A stretch of 64,000 nt of DNA. Origin: Salinicola aestuarinus. GTDB taxonomy: Bacteria > Pseudomonadota > Gammaproteobacteria > Pseudomonadales > Halomonadaceae. Numbering within the stretch: the first letter of the stretch is position 1; each line of letters starts with the position of its first letter. The DNA lies in assembly GCF_003206645.1 (NCBI RefSeq), contig NZ_PZJP01000017.1:320577-384576 (forward strand), given 5' to 3'. A program made the translations under genes and the position numbers. Shown piece by piece: positions 51,892 to 60,960 of this stretch. The notes under the pieces are model-generated. The model made no database searches. It was given only the letters and a program-made list of their open reading frames with translations, and was not told the origin of the DNA.

Positions 51892-54144
51892 TCAACTGCC
51901 GACCTCGAGCCGATCGACCTTCTGGAAGCCACGCGCCAGCTTGCTGCCACGTCGGCCCCGGTCGCCGACATAATAGGCGAGATCCGCTGCCTTCAGCGTT
52001 TGCTTGCGCTTGCCGGCGTGCACGATGAGTGTTGCCCCCTCGGGCAGCACCACCAGGTCCTTGACGAACTCCTCGCGATTGGCCGCCCGCGTGCCGGGGA
52101 TATCGATCATGCGATTGCCCTTGCCCTTGGCCATCGCCGGCAGCTGCGTCAGCGGAAAGACCAGCAGTCGCCCCTCGTTGGAGACGACGGCCACGCGCAC
52201 GTCGTCGCCGTCGGGGATGGGCTGCGGCGGCAGCACGCTGCACCCCTTGGGCACGGTGAGCGCCGCCTTGCCGGCCTTGTTCTTGCCGGTGAGGTCCTCG
52301 AGGCGGGTCACGAAACCGTAGCCGCCGTCGCTGGCCAGCAGATAGCGCGCACTCGGCGGTGCCAGCATCAGTCCGACCATGCGCGCCCCCGCCGCCGGGT
52401 TGACGCGTCCGGTGATCGGCTCGCCCTGCCCCCGCGCCGATGGCAGATTGTGCGCCGCCAGGGTGTAGCTGCGGCCGCTGTCGTCCAGCAGCAGCAGCGG
52501 CTGGTTGGTCTTGCCCCGGGCGGCGAGATGGAAGGCATCACCGGCCTTGTAGGAAAGTCCCGCCGGATCGATGTCGTGCCCGCGTGCCGCACGAATCCAG
52601 CCCTTGTCCGAGAGCACCACGGTGACCGGATCAGCCCCGAGCAGCTCGACTTCGGAGAGCGCTTTCGCCTCCTGACGCTCGACCATCGGCGAGCGGCGCT
52701 CGTCGCCGAAGGCCTTGCCGGCGTCGCGCAGCTCCTTCTCGATCAGCTTGGTCATCGCGGACTCGGAACCGAGCAGCTTCTGCAGCCGCTTGCGCTCGGC
52801 CTCGAGCTCGTCCTGTTCGCCGCGAATCTTCATCTCCTCGAGTTTGGCGAGGTGGCGAAGACGCAGCTCGAGGATCGCTTCCGCCTGCCGCTCGCTGAGC
52901 CCGAAGGCCGCGATCAACGCTGGCTTGGGCTCGTCCTCCTCGCGAATGATACGGATCACCTCGTCGATATTGAGGTATGCCGCCAGCAGCCCTTCGAGAA
53001 TGTGCAGTCGGTCCTCGACCTTGTCCAGACGGTGCTGACTCCGTCGGCGTACGGTCTCACGCCGAAAGGTGAGCCACTCGCCGAGCATGTCGTTGAGCGG
53101 CATCACCCGCGGACGACCGTCCAGCGCGATGACGTTGAGATTGACGCGGACGTTCTTCTCGAGATCGGTGGTGGCAAACAGGTGTGCCATCAGTGCTTCG
53201 GCATCGATACGGTTCGAGCGCGGCTCGATGACCAGCCGGGTCGGCGTCTCGTGGGTCGATTCGTCGCGCAGATCGGCGACCATCGGCAACTTCTTCGCCT
53301 GCATCTGCGCGGCGATCTGCTCGAGCACCTTGGCTCCGCTGACCTGATAAGGCAGCGCGGTGATGACGATATTGCTCTCTTCGCGCGCGTAACGTCCGCG
53401 CAGCTTCACCGAGCCACGCCCGCTCTCGTAGAGCTTGCGCAGATCCGAGGCGGGAGAAATGATCTCCGCCTCGGTGGGGAAATCCGGGCCCGGGACATAT
53501 GCCATCAGATCGGCGACGCTCGCACCGGGGTTGCGCAGTAGATGACAGGTCGCCTCCACCACCTCGCTGACGTTATGCGGCGGGATGTCGGTCGCCATGC
53601 CCACGGCAATGCCGGTGCCGCCGTTGAGCAGAACGTGAGGCAGCCGCGAGGGCAGCACCGCCGGCTCGTTCATGGTGCCGTCGAAATTCGGCGTCCAGTC
53701 GACCGTGCCCTGGCCTAGCTCGGCGAGCAGCGTTTCGCTGAACTTGGAGAGCCGCGCTTCGGTATAGCGCATCGCCGCGAACGACTTGGGATCGTCCGGG
53801 CTACCCCAGTTGCCCTGGCCATCGACCAGCGGGTAGCGATAGCTGAACGGCTGCGCCATCAGCACCATCGCTTCGTAGCAGGCGCTGTCGCCGTGGGGAT
53901 GGAATTTACCCAGCACGTCGCCGACGGTACGCGCCGACTTCTTGTACTTGGCATTGGCGTTCAGCGACAGCTCGCGCATGGCGTAGACGATACGCCGCTG
54001 CACGGGCTTCATGCCGTCACCGATGTTCGGCAACGCACGGTCGAGAATCACGTACATCGAATAGTCGAGATACGCCTTCTCGGTGTACTCCTTGAGCGAA
54101 AGGCGTTCGACGTCGCCTTCCGCTACCTGAATATCCATGGTCAT
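51892..54144 (-). CDS. parC: DNA topoisomerase IV subunit A
   Basis: 750 residues. N-terminal breakage-reunion domain: YLDYSMYVILDRALPNIGDG, KYKKSARTVGDVLGKFHPHG, DSACYEAMVLMAQPFSYRYP (quinolone-resistance region) and the catalytic Tyr in AAMRYTEARLSKFS; C-terminal beta-pinwheel repeats from about residue 500. With ParE it unlinks daughter chromosomes. At the positions equivalent to E. coli Ser80 and Glu84 the sequence is GDSACYE, i.e. the usual quinolone-sensitive residues. Starts M-T-M-D with AAGGTC upstream. Confidence 0.97.
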   Translation of the reverse strand: MTMDIQVAEGDVERLSLKEYTEKAYLDYSMYVILDRALPNIGDGMKPVQRRIVYAMRELSLNANAKYKKSARTVGDVLGKFHPHGDSACYEAMVLMAQPFSYRYPLVDGQGNWGSPDDPKSFAAMRYTEARLSKFSETLLAELGQGTVDWTPNFDGTMNEPAVLPSRLPHVLLNGGTGIAVGMATDIPPHNVSEVVEATCHLLRNPGASVADLMAYVPGPDFPTEAEIISPASDLRKLYESGRGSVKLRGRYAREESNIVITALPYQVSGAKVLEQIAAQMQAKKLPMVADLRDESTHETPTRLVIEPRSNRIDAEALMAHLFATTDLEKNVRVNLNVIALDGRPRVMPLNDMLGEWLTFRRETVRRRSQHRLDKVEDRLHILEGLLAAYLNIDEVIRIIREEDEPKPALIAAFGLSERQAEAILELRLRHLAKLEEMKIRGEQDELEAERKRLQKLLGSESAMTKLIEKELRDAGKAFGDERRSPMVERQEAKALSEVELLGADPVTVVLSDKGWIRAARGHDIDPAGLSYKAGDAFHLAARGKTNQPLLLLDDSGRSYTLAAHNLPSARGQGEPITGRVNPAAGARMVGLMLAPPSARYLLASDGGYGFVTRLEDLTGKNKAGKAALTVPKGCSVLPPQPIPDGDDVRVAVVSNEGRLLVFPLTQLPAMAKGKGNRMIDIPGTRAANREEFVKDLVVLPEGATLIVHAGKRKQTLKAADLAYYVGDRGRRGSKLARGFQKVDRLEVGS

Positions 54145-54212
54145 ACGATTTTGACCTTGTTCACGATTGTGGAATCGTCGAGAGCTTCGCCCTCATCAAC
54201 GCTGGGTAACGC

Positions 54213-54254
54213 GAGCTTCGAGCTTTGGGCTTTGAGCTTTGAGCTTTGAGCGTC
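54213..54254. repeat. Heptanucleotide tandem repeat between parC and parE
   Basis: Six contiguous 7-base units: GAGCTTC, GAGCTTT, GGGCTTT, GAGCTTT, GAGCTTT, GAGCGTC. The repeat lies 68 bases upstream of the parC start within a 277-base gap, where it could alter promoter spacing if its copy number varies. The rest of this gap holds no visible gene. Confidence 0.85.
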
Positions 54255-54421
54255 GAGAGATAGCGCGTTGCCGAGTCGCCCCTTCAAGCACCGTGAAGTG
54301 ACTGACAGCGACGCGTATGGCTCAGACGAGACGGACGATGAGCGGTAAAGCGAAGTGACCCCGGTGTCAAAGCACCTTCGGCGCGCAGCATTCCACGCCG
54401 TATCCGCCTCGCGCAGGCCTG

Positions 54422-56302
54422 TCAGACCTCAATTTCGGCGAGGTTGCCGTAATCCTCCAACCAACTCTTGCGGTCCGAGGCCCGCTTGCGTGCCAGCAGC
54501 ATGTCCATCATCTCCAGCGTGCCGTCGTCGAGCTCGCGAGTCAGCTGCACCAGGCGCCGGGTATCCACCGCCATCGTCGTCTCGCGAAGCTGCAACGGAC
54601 TCATCTCGCCGAGCCCCTTGAAGCGCTGGACGTTGACGGTGCCGCGCTTCTTCTCGAGCCGTTTCAGAATCGCGGCCTTTTCGCTCTCGTCGAGGGCGTA
54701 GTGCACCTCTTTGCCGAGATCGATGCGGTAGAGCGGCGGCATGGCGACGAAGACGTGGCCGGCATCGACCAGTGCCGGGAAATGACGCACGAAGAGCGCG
54801 CAGAGCAGCGTCGCGATGTGCAGGCCATCGGAGTCGGCATCGGCGAGGATGCAGACCTTGTGGTAGCGCAGCTTGCCGAGGTCGTCGCTGCCGGGATCGA
54901 GACCGATCGCCACGGCAATGTCATGCACTTCCTGGGAGCTGTAGATGTCACCGGACTCGACTTCCCAGGTGTTCAGAATCTTGCCGCGCAGCGGCAGAAT
55001 CGCCTGGGTCTCCCGGTTACGCGCCTGCTTGGCACTGCCGCCGGCGGAGTCCCCCTCGACCAGGAAGAGCTCGCTGGCGACGGGATCCTGACCCGAACAG
55101 TCGGCAAGTTTGCCGGGCAGTGCCGGACCGGAGGTCACCTTCTTGCGAGCCACCTTCTTGGCGCTCTTCTGTCGCCGCTGGGCGGCGCTGACCACCAGCT
55201 CGGCCAGCGCCTCGGCCTGATCCGTATGGTGATTGAGCCACAGTGAAAAGGCATCCTTGACGACGCCGGAGACGAAGCCGGCGACGGTACGCGACGAGAG
55301 CCGCTCCTTGGTCTGTCCGGCGAACTGCGGGTCGAGCATCTTGACCGAGAGGACGAACGACACCCGTTCCCACAGGTCTTCCGGGGTCAGCTTCACCCCC
55401 CGAGGCAGCAGGCTGCGGTACTCGCAGAACTCGCGCACGGCATCGAGCAGTCCGCTGCGAAAGCCGTTGACGTGAGTGCCGCCGAGCGGCGTGGGGATCA
55501 GGTTGACGTAGGACTCGAGCACCGCTTCGCCGCCTTCCGGCAGCCACTGGATTGCCCAGTCCACCGCTTGCTCGTCGTCGGCGAAGTGGCCGATGAACGG
55601 CGACGCCGGCAGCACCTCGTAGCCATCGGTGGCCTGCGCCAGGTAGTCCCGCAGGCCATCGGCGTACTGCCAGACGCTCTCGGCGCCGTCACTCTCCTTG
55701 AGGACGACCTTGAGCCCGGGACAGAGGACCGCCTTGGCCCGCAGCAGATGCTTCAGCCGTGGCAGCGACAACTTGGCACTGTCGAAGTACTCGACCTCCG
55801 GCCAGAAACGCACCACCGTGCCGGTGGCACGCTTGGCGCAGCTGCCGATCACCGCCAGCTCCTCGACCTTCTCGCCCTTCTCGAAGGCGATACGGTGGCG
55901 GCTGCCGTCGCGGCAGACCTCCACTTCGAGCCGAGTCGAGAGCGCATTGACCACCGATACGCCGACGCCGTGAAGCCCGCCGGAGAAACGATAGCTCGAC
56001 TGCGAGAACTTACCGCCGGCGTGCAGCCGCGTCAGGATCAGCTCGACACCGGAGACGCCGTGCTCGGGGTGGATATCGATTGGCATGCCCCGCCCGTCGT
56101 CGGAGACCTCGATGCCGCCGTCCTCGAGCAGAACGACACGAATCTCGTGGGCGTGATCGGCCAGCGCCTCATCGACACTGTTGTCGATCACCTCCTGCGC
56201 CAGATGATTGGGGCGGGTGGTATCGGTATACATGCCCGGCCGCTTGCGGACCGGATCGAGGCCGGAAAGCACCTCGATGGAACTGGCACTGTATTGCGTC
56301 AT
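54422..56302 (-). CDS. parE: DNA topoisomerase IV subunit B
   Basis: 626 residues, GHKL ATPase and TOPRIM. Shows SIEVLSGLDPVRKRPGMYTD, VIDNSVDEALADHAHEI, VSDDGRGMPIDIHPEHG, SQSSYRFSGGLHGVGVSVVN, TOPRIM text LFLVEGDSAGGSAKQARNR, CILADADSDGLHIATLL and the end KSWLEDYGNLAEIEV. The ATG at 56302 fits the family; 16 further upstream codons are not conserved. It lies upstream of parC on the same strand and downstream of yqiA. Confidence 0.97.
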   Translation of the reverse strand: MTQYSASSIEVLSGLDPVRKRPGMYTDTTRPNHLAQEVIDNSVDEALADHAHEIRVVLLEDGGIEVSDDGRGMPIDIHPEHGVSGVELILTRLHAGGKFSQSSYRFSGGLHGVGVSVVNALSTRLEVEVCRDGSRHRIAFEKGEKVEELAVIGSCAKRATGTVVRFWPEVEYFDSAKLSLPRLKHLLRAKAVLCPGLKVVLKESDGAESVWQYADGLRDYLAQATDGYEVLPASPFIGHFADDEQAVDWAIQWLPEGGEAVLESYVNLIPTPLGGTHVNGFRSGLLDAVREFCEYRSLLPRGVKLTPEDLWERVSFVLSVKMLDPQFAGQTKERLSSRTVAGFVSGVVKDAFSLWLNHHTDQAEALAELVVSAAQRRQKSAKKVARKKVTSGPALPGKLADCSGQDPVASELFLVEGDSAGGSAKQARNRETQAILPLRGKILNTWEVESGDIYSSQEVHDIAVAIGLDPGSDDLGKLRYHKVCILADADSDGLHIATLLCALFVRHFPALVDAGHVFVAMPPLYRIDLGKEVHYALDESEKAAILKRLEKKRGTVNVQRFKGLGEMSPLQLRETTMAVDTRRLVQLTRELDDGTLEMMDMLLARKRASDRKSWLEDYGNLAEIEV

Positions 56303-56454
56303 GCAGGGTCTCGCCGTGTTGTCAGGGTCGAAGATCGCAGCGCCCGACACTGGCGCGCCGAGGGCTGCACACCGGCAAACCTAGCCGGGGACGACATCGG
56401 GCCATGATACATGACTGGTCAAACATCCAGTAGCGCTTCGCCGGAATCGATCAC

Positions 56455-57159
56455 TCAGTCCACGAGTACACGCGGCACGACGTCTGACGGTAGCGTCCAG
56501 CCGCCGTGGGCAAAGATCGCCGGCAGGTAGGCGGCGAGACGACTGAAACCGTGATCCCCACCGGGCTCGATCAGCGTGCGCGCGCCGGCGTAGGCGCCTA
56601 GCGCGTCACGGCAGTCGAGGGTTTCGTCGGCGCTGCCAAGCAGCACCAGATAGCGCTCAGGATCGACGATCGACGACCACATCATCGCCTCGAGTTCATC
56701 CCGGTGGGCATCACCGATGGTGAACGTCTCTTCGGTGTAGGGATTGGTCAGCGTCGCGCCGAGATAGTCGGCGACCAATCTTGCCGGCGCGACGGCCGGG
56801 TTGATCAGCGCGGCGCGAAGTCCGTGACGCTCGGCCAGGCAGGTGGCGAGAAAGCCGCCCATGGAGCTGCCGATCAGCAGGGTGTTGTGCAACCCGCCAT
56901 TACGCTCGGCGAGCGTATCCAGGCAGGCCTCGGCACGCGCAAGCGCCGTTGCCGGCTGGTGAGAGAGATCCGGGGCGAGACACGCCAGCGGTTCGCCGCT
57001 TTCGGCTTCCAGGTGCCGGCAGGTCTGCTCGATCAGCCGCGCCTTGGGCGAGGCCGCGGCGCTGTTGAAACCGTGCAGGTAGAGCACCGAGGAGACCGGC
57101 GTCGAGGGGCCCGCCACTGCGCCCAGCGGCCCCTCGGTTACGCGCGCGTCACCACTCAC
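56455..57159 (-). CDS. yqiA: YqiA/YcfP family alpha/beta-fold esterase
   Basis: 234 residues. Family text SVLYLHGFNSAAASPKARLI, ALARAEACLDTLAERNGG, LIGSSMGGFLATCLAERHGL (nucleophile Ser in GSSMGG), LINPAVAPARLVADYLG, YLVLLGSADETLDCRDAL and catalytic His in EPGGDHGFSRL. E. coli YqiA cleaves CoA and acyl esters in vitro; the role is unknown. It starts with a GTG that overlaps the pgi stop (GTGA), so it is translationally coupled to pgi; the first 20 residues before the core may be partly untranslated. In E. coli yqiA precedes parE too. Confidence 0.88.
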   Translation of the reverse strand: MSGDARVTEGPLGAVAGPSTPVSSVLYLHGFNSAAASPKARLIEQTCRHLEAESGEPLACLAPDLSHQPATALARAEACLDTLAERNGGLHNTLLIGSSMGGFLATCLAERHGLRAALINPAVAPARLVADYLGATLTNPYTEETFTIGDAHRDELEAMMWSSIVDPERYLVLLGSADETLDCRDALGAYAGARTLIEPGGDHGFSRLAAYLPAIFAHGGWTLPSDVVPRVLVD

Positions 57160-58805
57160 TGCGGCGGCTGGCCGCGCCAGATGGCTTCGATCAGACCACG
57201 ACTGGAGTCGTCGAGAGTCTCGAGCCCTTTCTGCGTGGCGATGATCTCCTCGGTCTCGGTGGCGATCTGCTTGCCGAGTTCCACGCCCCACTGATCGAAG
57301 GAGTCGATGTTCCAGATCACCCCCTGGACGAACACCTTGTGTTCGTAGAGCGCGATCAGCGCGCCCAGCGTCGACGGGTTGAGGCTATCGAAGAGCAGCG
57401 TGCTGGAGGGTTGGTTACCGCGGTAGCGCTTGTAGCTCGGCGGCGTACCGTCGGCGCTCACCGCATCGTCACCGAGCATCAGCACGCGAGACTGGGCGAA
57501 ACAGTTGGCCAGCGCCAGACGGTGCTGCGCCATCAGGTCGTCGCGGAAGCGCTCGTCCTCGACATCGTTGTAGCGGTTCACCGGGGCGAGAAAATCACAT
57601 GCCACCGGCTGGGTGCCCTGGTGCAGCAGCTGATAGAAGGCGTGCTGTCCGTTGGGGCCGATCTCGCCCCAGATCACCGGGCAGGTGGAGTAGTCGACGA
57701 CCTGCTCATCATTGGTCACTGACTTGCCATTGGACTCCATCTCCAGCTGCTGGAAGTAGCCCGGCAGATGTTTCAGGCGACCATCATAGGGCAGCACGGC
57801 GTGGGAGCGGATATCCAGAAAATTGACGTTCCAGATGCCGATGAGGCCAAGCTGAACCGGCAGGTTCTGCTCCAGCGGGGCCGTCCGGAAGTGCTCATCC
57901 ATTTCATGGGCGCCGGCGAGCAGCTTGCGGAAATTATCCATGCCGATGCGAATGGCGATGGGCAGTCCGATCGCGCTCCACAGCGAGTAGCGCCCGCCGA
58001 CCCAGTCCCAGAACAGCAGCTGGTTGCCCGGCGCGATGCCCCACTCGGTCATCTTCTCCGGCTTGGTCGAGACGCCGACGAAGTGGAAGCGTTTGATCAG
58101 CGTTTCGTCGCCGCCGAGACGCGAGGCGATCCAGTCGAGCGCCGTCGAGGCGTTGGAGAGCGTATCGATGGTCCCGAAGGACTTCGACGACAGGATGAAC
58201 AGCGTCGTCTCCGGGTTGAGCCAGCCGAGGAAGTCCGCCAGCTGCGAGCCGTCCATGGTCGAGGCGAAGTGGGTCTCGATGTTGTGAGCGCCATCCTGCT
58301 CGAACTCCGGCAGTGCGGAAGTCACCATCAGCGGACCGAGGTCGGAGCCGCCGACGCCCAGATTGACGACGTCGGTGATCGGCTTGCCGGTCGCGCCACG
58401 CCACTGGCCTTTCAGCAGCTTGTCGACCAGCGTCTCCATCTTGTCGAGCGTGGCGTGAACTTCGGCGACCAGGTCGACGCCCTCGACGTCGAGCTTCGCT
58501 TCCCGCGGCAGACGCAGCGCGGTGTGCAGCGCCGGGCGATCCTCGGTGACATTGACCCGTTCGCCGGTCAGCAGCCGCTCGATGGCGTCGGGCACACCCG
58601 CCTCGCGGGCCAGCGCGAGCAGATCTTCACGGACCGCCGGCGTCCAGCGCTGCTTGGAGAGGTCGAGCTGGATGCCCGCGGCGTCGAGCGAAAAGGCCTC
58701 GAAGCGTCCGCTCTCACGAAACAGCGTCTTCAGGTGGACGTCGCGCATGCCACCCTGGAGCTGTGCTTCGAGCGCTTTCCACGCCTTCGTTTCGCGAATC
58801 GACAT
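57156..58805 (-). CDS. pgi: Glucose-6-phosphate isomerase
   Basis: 549 residues. Signature 1 region GATGKPITDVVNLGVGGSDLG, substrate-binding FILSSKSFGTIDTLSN, signature GGRYSLWSAIGLPI, catalytic Glu in YSTCPVIWGEIGPNGQHAFYQLLHQG and signature 2 GVIWNIDSFDQWGVELGK. Interconverts glucose-6-phosphate and fructose-6-phosphate. AAGGAG precedes the ATG. Its stop overlaps the yqiA GTG, a pairing not typical of E. coli. Confidence 0.97.
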   Translation of the reverse strand: MSIRETKAWKALEAQLQGGMRDVHLKTLFRESGRFEAFSLDAAGIQLDLSKQRWTPAVREDLLALAREAGVPDAIERLLTGERVNVTEDRPALHTALRLPREAKLDVEGVDLVAEVHATLDKMETLVDKLLKGQWRGATGKPITDVVNLGVGGSDLGPLMVTSALPEFEQDGAHNIETHFASTMDGSQLADFLGWLNPETTLFILSSKSFGTIDTLSNASTALDWIASRLGGDETLIKRFHFVGVSTKPEKMTEWGIAPGNQLLFWDWVGGRYSLWSAIGLPIAIRIGMDNFRKLLAGAHEMDEHFRTAPLEQNLPVQLGLIGIWNVNFLDIRSHAVLPYDGRLKHLPGYFQQLEMESNGKSVTNDEQVVDYSTCPVIWGEIGPNGQHAFYQLLHQGTQPVACDFLAPVNRYNDVEDERFRDDLMAQHRLALANCFAQSRVLMLGDDAVSADGTPPSYKRYRGNQPSSTLLFDSLNPSTLGALIALYEHKVFVQGVIWNIDSFDQWGVELGKQIATETEEIIATQKGLETLDDSSRGLIEAIWRGQPPQ

Positions 58806-59078
58806 CGATGACTCTCCTTGTATCGGTCTAGCTGCTATCAGAATGAGCGTTGATCGAACTTCCCGTCAGCCGCAACGACGAGCGTCGTGAACACAAACCG
58901 TTGGCTGTCACGGGTGGCGCGGCGCGTCGTGCAGCGCCGGGGCGCAACACGTAAACTACGCCCGTTCCCGGGTACCGCCCGCTCGCTGTCGACGTTCGCC
59001 GTGCGAGCAGGCAGCGCTCCGGCAGTGACCCATCGACCGCAAAGCCGTCACCCATGTATCCACAAAAGTCTTCCGGCA

Positions 59079-59867
59079 ATGACTGACGCATCTTACCGTG
59101 ACGCCATCTTTTCGACACCCCTCGATCGCGTGGCGAGTTTCTCCTTCGACGAGCAGGTCGTCGCCTGTTTTCCCGACATGGTGCGCCGCTCGATACCCGG
59201 CTACGGCCAGATTCTCGGCATGTTGGGACTGTTCGCCGAGCGCCACCTGCGCCACGGCGCTCACGTCTATGACCTGGGCTGCTCGCTCGGCGCGGTCGGC
59301 CTGGCCATGGCCGGACGCCTGGCTCCCGCGGCGTTCACGCTGACCGGCGTGGATCTTTCACCGTCCATGGTCGAGCGCGCCCGAGAAACCGCCGCGAAGG
59401 AGGCGCCCGAGCACGATCTGCGCTTCGTCGAGGCGGACATCCGCAGACTCGACTACCGTCCCAGCGGCATGATCGTGCTCAACTTCACGCTGCAGTTTCT
59501 CCCCCCGGCGGATCGCGACGCCGTCATCGCCGCCCTTTTCGCGGCGCTCGAACCCGGCGGCATCCTGGTGCTCTCGGAAAAGATCGTCGCCCCCGACGAG
59601 CAGGAGAACGCCTGGCTGGTGGAGCGCTACCACGATTTCAAGCGGGCCAACGGCTACACCGACATGGAGATCAGCCAGAAGCGCACCGCGCTCGAGAACG
59701 TGCTGGTGCCGGATTCGCTCGAAGGGCATCGGGCACGCCTGGAGGGCGCCGGCTTCGAGCGCGTCACCCCCTGGTTCCAGTATCTGAACTTCGCCTCCCT
59801 GATCGCCTTCAAACCGAGACACACACCGAATCGTGGCGATACTTCCCAGGCGGCCGACCATGAGTGA
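59079..59867 (+). CDS. cmoA: Carboxy-S-adenosyl-L-methionine synthase CmoA
   Basis: 262 residues. Class I methyltransferase fold: RDAIFSTPLDRVASFSFDEQ, VACFPDMVRRSIPGYGQIL, VYDLGCSLGAVGLAMAGR (motif I), TGVDLSPSMVERAR, IVLNFTLQFLPPADRD, LVLSEKIVAPDEQENAWLVE and WFQYLNFASLIAFK. It converts SAM and prephenate into carboxy-SAM, the donor for tRNA U34 modification. The ATG at 59079 is the family start; a longer frame upstream is rejected. Overlaps cmoB by eight bases. Confidence 0.96.
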   Translation: MTDASYRDAIFSTPLDRVASFSFDEQVVACFPDMVRRSIPGYGQILGMLGLFAERHLRHGAHVYDLGCSLGAVGLAMAGRLAPAAFTLTGVDLSPSMVERARETAAKEAPEHDLRFVEADIRRLDYRPSGMIVLNFTLQFLPPADRDAVIAALFAALEPGGILVLSEKIVAPDEQENAWLVERYHDFKRANGYTDMEISQKRTALENVLVPDSLEGHRARLEGAGFERVTPWFQYLNFASLIAFKPRHTPNRGDTSQAADHE

Positions 59868-60870
59868 TCCGCAAACGAGACTGCAGAAGGCCGAACGCCA
59901 GCTCTACCTCGCCTTTCTCGAGCAGGGCCTGACACGCTGGCTTGCGGCGCTGCCGGACCAGCTCGCGGCGGGCCTCGACCGTCGACGCCACGGCGACCTG
60001 CCCGCCTGGGAGAAGGCGGTTGCCAAGCTGCCGATGCTCGACGCCCCGCGCGCGGTGAACCTCGACACCGACAGCGTCACCATCGATGTCACGCTCAGCG
60101 ACGCCGACCGGCGCCGCTGCGAGAGTCTGCTGCGCATCCTCATGCCATGGCGCAAGGGGCCCTACCGCCTCGGCGATATCGAGATCGACACCGAGTGGCG
60201 CTCCGACTGGAAGTGGCAACGCGTCGCCCCTCATCTGGCCCCGCTGGCGGGGCGGCGAATTCTCGACGTCGGCGGTGGCAACGGCTACCACGCCTGGCGA
60301 ATGGCCGGTGCCGGGGCAGCCTTCGTTCTGGTGATCGATCCTTCGCCGCGTTTCTACTATCAGTTTCAGGCGGTGCGTCATTTCGTCGGCGATGCGGACG
60401 ACCATCGCACCCACTTTCTGCCCGTGGGCATCGAGGACGTGCCGGCGCGGCTGGAAGCATTCGACACGGTCTTCTCGATGGGGGTGCTCTACCACCGGCC
60501 CTCGCCGCTCGAACATCTGCAACAGCTCAAGGACGCTCTCGAGCCGGGAGGGGAACTGGTGCTGGAGACACTGGTGGTCGAGGGTGACGAGCGCACCGTC
60601 TTCATGCCGGGGGAGCGCTATGCCAGCATGCCGAACGTCTACTTTCTTCCCTCGTCGGCGGCGCTCTCGCACTGGCTCACGCGCTGCGGATTCGAGGCGG
60701 TGCGCTGCGTCGACGAAACCCCAACGACTCTCGACGAGCAGCGCGCCACCGACTGGATGCAGTTTCATTCCCTGGCCGACTTTCTCGACCCGCAGGACCG
60801 CACGCGGACCGTCGAGGGCTACCCCGCGCCGCGCCGGGCGACGCTGATTGCCCGCAAGCCGCTGCGCTGA
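59860..60870 (+). CDS. cmoB: tRNA U34 carboxymethyltransferase CmoB
   Basis: 336 residues. Helical N-terminus with LTRWLAALPDQLAAGLDRR, then LMPWRKGPYRLGDIEIDTEW, the SAM-binding RRILDVGGGNGYHAWRMAGA, VLVIDPSPRFYYQFQAV, FDTVFSMGVLYHRPSPLEHLQ and a C-terminal ATDWMQFHSLADFLDPQDRT. It transfers the carboxymethyl group of carboxy-SAM to 5-hydroxyuridine at the tRNA wobble position. The ATG at 59860 overlaps the cmoA end, so the pair is coupled. Confidence 0.96.
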   Translation: MSDPQTRLQKAERQLYLAFLEQGLTRWLAALPDQLAAGLDRRRHGDLPAWEKAVAKLPMLDAPRAVNLDTDSVTIDVTLSDADRRRCESLLRILMPWRKGPYRLGDIEIDTEWRSDWKWQRVAPHLAPLAGRRILDVGGGNGYHAWRMAGAGAAFVLVIDPSPRFYYQFQAVRHFVGDADDHRTHFLPVGIEDVPARLEAFDTVFSMGVLYHRPSPLEHLQQLKDALEPGGELVLETLVVEGDERTVFMPGERYASMPNVYFLPSSAALSHWLTRCGFEAVRCVDETPTTLDEQRATDWMQFHSLADFLDPQDRTRTVEGYPAPRRATLIARKPLR

Positions 60871-60895
60871 TCCTTCCCGGTCTGCGCTGGCCAAC

Positions 60896-60919
60896 AAAAA
60901 AGCCCGGCATTCGCCGGGC
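60896..60919 (-). terminator. Rho-independent terminator of the serine acetyltransferase gene
   Basis: On the minus strand GCCCGGC, loop GAAT, GCCGGGC, then six T; 42 bases after the stop of the minus-strand gene and convergent with cmoB. Confidence 0.9.
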
Positions 60920-60960
60920 GCTTGCGTTCGTGCAAAAGCCGCCGCGTGACGGCAGCCACG

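Noticed and set aside
51844..53541. A 565-codon open frame opposite parC
   Set aside because: Shadow of parC, same reasoning; no ribosome site and no family features.
54213..54254. CRISPR array
   Set aside because: The units are 7 bases long, contiguous and without spacers, and no cas gene is in the window.
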